Shown here in pieces: positions 20,326 to 23,329 of a DNA stretch of 23,329 bases (position 1 is its first letter; every line of letters starts with the position of its first letter). This DNA is from a virus. Location of the stretch: the IMG/VR virus record IMGVR_UViG_3300033571_013806, positions 1 through 23,329 of that record, one strand, 5' to 3'. The notes beneath the pieces were generated by a model, which saw only the letters and a list, made by a program, of their open reading frames with translations, had not been told where the DNA came from and ran no database searches. The translations under genes and the position numbers were made by a program.

Positions 20326-20549
20326 AACGCAACCGCGCGAGGTGCATGTGGTGCGGATGGCAGGGCACGTGCTGGAACTGTACCAGCGGTGACCGCATCA
20401 TCGCGGAGCACTGGCAGATGCCGCCCATTGCGGAGCCCGTGCTCGGTGAAGCGCGCGCGGGCGGCCTGTTCGCGTCCATGGTGATGTGGTGCGACGCGCC
20501 CAAGGCGAACTGGAACCACATCTACACGGGACCGAAGGTGACGCCATGA
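20322..20549 (+). CDS. Small CxxC protein, unknown
   Basis: The ATG at 20322 overlaps the preceding stop by four bases; 75 residues. Near the N-terminus CMWC (8, 11) and C17/C20 (GTCWNC) form a possible zinc knuckle within a Trp-rich stretch (MWCGWQGTCWNC). The rest is a short alpha/beta region (GGLFASMVMWCDAPKANWNH). It ends in VTP with the codons forming the SD cassette of the next gene. The 75-residue size and the AGGTGACGCC junction fit a coupled early gene of unknown role. Confidence 0.6.
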   Translation: MKRNRARCMWCGWQGTCWNCTSGDRIIAEHWQMPPIAEPVLGEARAGGLFASMVMWCDAPKANWNHIYTGPKVTP

Positions 20550-20740
20550 CGGAAGAAGAAGCGCGGGCCATCGTGGCACGCGGTGACACGGAGGAGATCG
20601 TGGGCTGGCTGCGGCGCGTGTGCGTCCGCGCCGACGAGTGCCCGCGGTGCAACAGCGTGGTGCGTGACCTGTACCTGGTCGGCGCGCCGGGGCTCAACAG
20701 GTGGATGTGCGCGGCGTGCCGCGCGGAGGTGACGGGATGA
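20546..20740 (+). CDS. Small CxxC protein, unknown
   Basis: The ATG at 20546 overlaps the preceding stop by four bases with AGGTGA as ribosome site; 64 residues. An acidic N-terminal helix (TEEEARAIVARGDTEEIVGW) is followed by CPRC (32, 35) and CAAC (55, 58) about 20 residues apart, which suits a zinc ribbon with a helical cap. The stop overlaps the methyltransferase ATG (ATGA). The gene could encode a partner or regulator of the methyltransferase, but no evidence beyond coupling exists. Confidence 0.6.
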   Translation: MTEEEARAIVARGDTEEIVGWLRRVCVRADECPRCNSVVRDLYLVGAPGLNRWMCAACRAEVTG

Positions 20741-21972
20741 CACAGGGACTGCTGTTTGACGACGTGCCGCAGGAGGCTCCGCCGCCGTCGGTGGATGACG
20801 TGCTGGCCAAGGCGCGCGCGGGCGATCACACGTTCACGCTGACCGTGGGCAACTCGCTGGAGGTGCTGCCCACCTTGGCAGCCAACAGCGTGGACGCGGT
20901 GGTGTGCGATCCTCCGTATGAGCTCGGGTTCATGGGCAAGAAGTGGGACGCGTCGGGGATCGCGTTCTCCGTGCACCTGTGGCACGAGGTGCTGCGCGTG
21001 CTCAAGCCGGGCGGCATGCTGCTCGCGTTCAGCGGCACGCGGACGCAACACCGCATGGTGTGCGCCATCGAGGACGCGGGATTTGAGGTGCGGGACCAGA
21101 TGGCGTGGACATATGGTTCGGGATTCCCAAAGTCGCTGGACGTCAGCAAAGCGATTGACAAAGACGCGGGCGTGTGGCGCGCCTGCACGGCCGCGCCACA
21201 CGCCGATGACGAACAGCGGTCATTCGGCCAGCACTACGAGAGCACCGACAAGGGAGAGCCCGCCACCGACGCCGCCCGTGAGTGGGCCGGATGGGGCACG
21301 GCGTTGAAGCCCGCGTGGGAATCCATCTGCGTGGCGCGCAAGCCGCTGGACGGCACCGTGGCGGACAACGTGCAGAAGTGGGGTACGGGCGGGATCAACG
21401 TGGACGCGGGGCGCGTTGGTACGGATGAGCCTCGGCCAGCGCTGGAGCACACTGGCCGCACCGGCAATGTCTTTGGTGCCGGGCTTGAAGGTTCGCGCTC
21501 CATCGGTGACACGATGCTTGGCCGTTGGCCCGCCAACATCATCCACGACGGCAGCGCCGAGGTGGCGGGCCTGCTCGGTTCCGCCGCCCGCTTCTTCTAC
21601 TGCGCCAAAGCAAGCCGCGGAGAGCGCGAGGCAGGATGCGAGGCGCTGCCCGCCATGGCCGGGCATGAAGCGGTGGGGCGCGAGGAAGGCAGCGCGGGTG
21701 CGGCTAACCCGCGTGCTGGTGCCTCCCGCACCAGCACGTTCGTCCGCAACTTCCATCCGACGGTGAAGCCGGTGGACCTGATGCGCTACATGGTTTCACT
21801 TGTAGCCAAGCCCGGTGCGCTGGTGCTGGACCCGTTCGCGGGCAGCGGCACCACGGGGATCGGCTGCGTGCTTGCGGGCGTTCGCTTTCACGGCATCGAG
21901 ATGGACACCGCGCACGCATGCATCGCGTGGCACCGGCTCACATGGTGGGCCGCCAACCGGAGGAAGTCATGA
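20737..21972 (+). CDS. DNA methyltransferase, beta class, DPPY type
   Basis: The ATG at 20737 overlaps the previous stop; 411 residues. VVCDPPYELG (DPPY at 58-61) is the catalytic motif IV of amino-methyltransferases and DPFAGSGTT (365-373) is the SAM-binding motif I. Motif IV before motif I is the beta-class order, with the target recognition region in between (about 170-330, including GGINVDAGR, WPANIIHDG and FFYCAKASRGERE). NFHPTVKPVDLMRYM (about 340) is a typical motif leading to motif I. DPPY favours N6-adenine over N4-cytosine as product. No partner restriction gene is next to it, so it is an orphan that may shield phage DNA or mark it. Specificity cannot be read from sequence. Confidence 0.9.
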   Translation: MTQGLLFDDVPQEAPPPSVDDVLAKARAGDHTFTLTVGNSLEVLPTLAANSVDAVVCDPPYELGFMGKKWDASGIAFSVHLWHEVLRVLKPGGMLLAFSGTRTQHRMVCAIEDAGFEVRDQMAWTYGSGFPKSLDVSKAIDKDAGVWRACTAAPHADDEQRSFGQHYESTDKGEPATDAAREWAGWGTALKPAWESICVARKPLDGTVADNVQKWGTGGINVDAGRVGTDEPRPALEHTGRTGNVFGAGLEGSRSIGDTMLGRWPANIIHDGSAEVAGLLGSAARFFYCAKASRGEREAGCEALPAMAGHEAVGREEGSAGAANPRAGASRTSTFVRNFHPTVKPVDLMRYMVSLVAKPGALVLDPFAGSGTTGIGCVLAGVRFHGIEMDTAHACIAWHRLTWWAANRRKS

Positions 21973-22409
21973 TCACATTTGTTACTGCACCCGTCACGCT
22001 GTACCCGTCCGCTGACAGCCTGTTCCCGCAGTCCGCTCCCACGCTCGGCTACGTCTATGGCCCGACGCTGGCGCCGCGCGAGAAGCGTCCCGCCAAGCCG
22101 AAACCGAAGCCGTTTGACGTGGAACACGTGCGCGGTGGCAGCGAGAAGCGCAAGCAGCGCGAGCGCAAGGCAGCGCGTGCCACGCTCCGCGACGCATTGG
22201 CCGCGGCTGCAATGCGCGTGCTGCGCCGGGACAAGTCGGCCACGGTTGGGCGGCTCGCGTCGGAACTGGGCACAACGCGCAAAATGGCGGGGCGCGCGGC
22301 GATGCGGCTGGTGTCCTCGGGTGCCGCGGTCAAGATGCGGTTGGACAACTTCCGCAGGGACCACACCACCCATGTGATCTATGCGCTGGCCGACAAGGTG
22401 TGGCCATGA
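21969..22409 (+). CDS. Winged-helix-like DNA-binding protein, unknown
   Basis: The ATG at 21969 overlaps the methyltransferase stop by four bases, with AGGAAG just upstream; 146 residues. The N-terminal 45 residues are proline- and serine-rich; then comes a basic linker (REKRPAKPKPKPF) and a helical domain with RRDKSATVGRLASELGTTRK (about 92-112), GRAAMRLVSSGAAVKMRLDN (about 114-134) and HVIYALADKVWP. The second part reads like a winged helix-turn-helix with a two-strand wing. The disordered basic N-terminus suits DNA binding. The gene could be a regulator or replication-associated protein; no specific family is claimed. Its stop overlaps the helicase ATG by four bases. Confidence 0.55.
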   Translation: MITFVTAPVTLYPSADSLFPQSAPTLGYVYGPTLAPREKRPAKPKPKPFDVEHVRGGSEKRKQRERKAARATLRDALAAAAMRVLRRDKSATVGRLASELGTTRKMAGRAAMRLVSSGAAVKMRLDNFRRDHTTHVIYALADKVWP

Positions 22410-23329
22410 GGCTGCGAGACTACCAGGCCCGCGCGGTGGACGCGGCGTTCTCGTACTGGTCCAACGGCGGCAGCGGCTCGCCGCTGGTGGTGCTTCCCAC
22501 AGGCAGTGGCAAGAGCGCCGTCCTTGCGGCTGCATCCGCGCGGCTCGTCGGTGACTTCGGCGCGCGGGTCATCGTAGCCACGCACCGCAAGGAACTCATC
22601 GCGCAGGACGCTGCCGCGATCCGCCGCTTTGATCCCGCGCTCAACGTGGGCATGTGGAGTGCCGGCGTTGGCGAGAAGCGCGTGGGCGACGTGACGGTGG
22701 CGGGCGTCCAGTCCGCGTGGCGGCAGACCGCGGCATTCGGGCACGTGGATGTGCTGGTGGTGGACGAGGCGCACCTTGTCAGCACCGATGACGCGTCCAT
22801 GTACGGCAAGCTCATCGCCGGGCTGCGCCGCGTGAACCCGGACATGCGGCTCCTCGGCCTCACCGCCACGCACTACCGCATGGGGCAGGGCTACCTGACG
22901 CAGGGAGAGGGCGCCTTGTTCTCCTCGGTGGTGTGCCGCATCGGGGAGCGCGAACTGGTGGACGCCGCGTGGCTCGCGCCGCTCACCGCGGGCAAGGCAT
23001 CCGCGCAGGTGGACACGTCCGACGTGGCCACGTCCGGCGGAGACTTCGTCGCGCGCGATTTGGAACTGGCTGCGGACCTCGACGAGGTCAACGGCGCGGT
23101 CGCGCGTGACGTCGCAGATGCTCTGGCCAGCGGCAGGCACATGGCCATGGTCTTCTGCGTCGGCGTTGACCACGCGGGCCACATGCGGGCCGCGCTCCAG
23201 ATGGCGGGCGTGCGGGCCGAGGTGGTCACTGGCGAGACGGCAGGACGTGATCGGGTGATCGAGGACTTCAAGCGCGGCGCGTTCCCGTGCCTTGTCTCCT
23301 GCGACGTGCTGACAACGGGCTTTGACGCG
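22406..23329 (+). CDS. SF2 DEAH-box helicase (partial, cut by window end)
   Basis: The ATG at 22406 overlaps the preceding stop by four bases and the frame is open to the end, 308 codons. Motifs in order: LRDYQ (Q-like motif, 3-7), PTGSGKS (Walker A, 31-37), ATHRKEL (Ia, 58-64), VVDEAH (Walker B, 118-123), LTATHYR (III, 152-158), MVFCVGVDHA (IV-like, 248-257) and LTTGFDA (V, 302-308). Motif VI lies beyond the window. This is the order of SF2 helicases of the RadD/UvsW-like group, which remodel forks or recombination intermediates. It fits the recombination/replication module with the Sak4-like and Cas4-like genes. Family within SF2 is inferred. Confidence 0.85.
   Translation, partial: MRLRDYQARAVDAAFSYWSNGGSGSPLVVLPTGSGKSAVLAAASARLVGDFGARVIVATHRKELIAQDAAAIRRFDPALNVGMWSAGVGEKRVGDVTVAGVQSAWRQTAAFGHVDVLVVDEAHLVSTDDASMYGKLIAGLRRVNPDMRLLGLTATHYRMGQGYLTQGEGALFSSVVCRIGERELVDAAWLAPLTAGKASAQVDTSDVATSGGDFVARDLELAADLDEVNGAVARDVADALASGRHMAMVFCVGVDHAGHMRAALQMAGVRAEVVTGETAGRDRVIEDFKRGAFPCLVSCDVLTTGFDA

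Noticed and set aside
1-23329. tRNA genes, CRISPR arrays, insertion sequences, attachment sites
   Set aside because: No cloverleaf with a CCA-end region, no regularly spaced direct repeats, and no transposase or integrase motif was found by eye. The Cas4-like gene alone is not evidence of a CRISPR system.

Overview
The window is about 23 kb of a GC-rich, tightly packed tailed-phage (Caudoviricetes) genome or prophage. The gene order head-tail connector, tail terminator candidate, major tail protein, frameshifted tail assembly chaperone, tape measure protein, distal tail and hub proteins is that of a long, non-contractile-tailed (siphovirus-type) phage. No sheath, baseplate wedge, integrase, rRNA or tRNA gene is visible. 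The host is probably a GC-rich bacterium that uses strong Shine-Dalgarno (SD) sites; nothing here names it. Assignments rest on motif reading, gene order and memory of families, not on database searches.

Layout. (1) Positions 1-14836, plus strand, late genes: the last codons of an upstream gene; two small membrane proteins resembling holin components; a bulged hairpin; a connector-like protein and a tail completion protein; the tail tube; the G/G-T chaperone pair with a readable -1 frameshift site; a 658-residue tape measure; distal tail and hub proteins; fibre or appendage proteins; then a cysteine-histidine cell-wall hydrolase, a metallophosphoesterase and an HExxH zinc protein. (2) Positions 14833-18672, minus strand: a divergently started operon read right to left. 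It begins with a Sak4-like RecA-fold ATPase and a DUF669-type protein (candidate ssDNA-binding partner), then an XRE-type regulator, then a chain of small, mostly unrecognised genes joined by 1-4 base stop/start overlaps, several cysteine-rich. (3) Positions 18840-23329, plus strand: a Cas4/RecB-like nuclease with an apparent iron-sulfur cysteine set, four small genes (three cysteine-rich), an orphan beta-class DNA methyltransferase, a winged-helix-like protein and an SF2 helicase cut by the window edge.

The two early operons diverge from a 167-base control region (18673-18839) that carries a perfect 14-base AT-rich palindrome, the best operator candidate. The Sak4-like ATPase, DUF669 protein, Cas4-like nuclease and helicase together look like a phage recombination/replication module split across this divergent region. 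The late operon and the minus operon converge with stop codons overlapping at 14833-14836 and no obvious terminator between them.

The most notable signals are: the complete frameshift element (G5 slip, 6-base spacer, 8-bp stem-loop); a histidine-motif module present three times in two neighbouring fibre proteins; a small beta module shared by three tail proteins; two related zinc-ribbon miniproteins on opposite arms of the divergent region; a 14-base SD/start cassette repeated identically at three gene junctions on both strands; and a possible permuted papain-fold enzyme in the minus operon. The longest non-coding stretches are 655-728, about 95 bases at 17858-17952 and 18673-18839; no gap reaches 300 bases.
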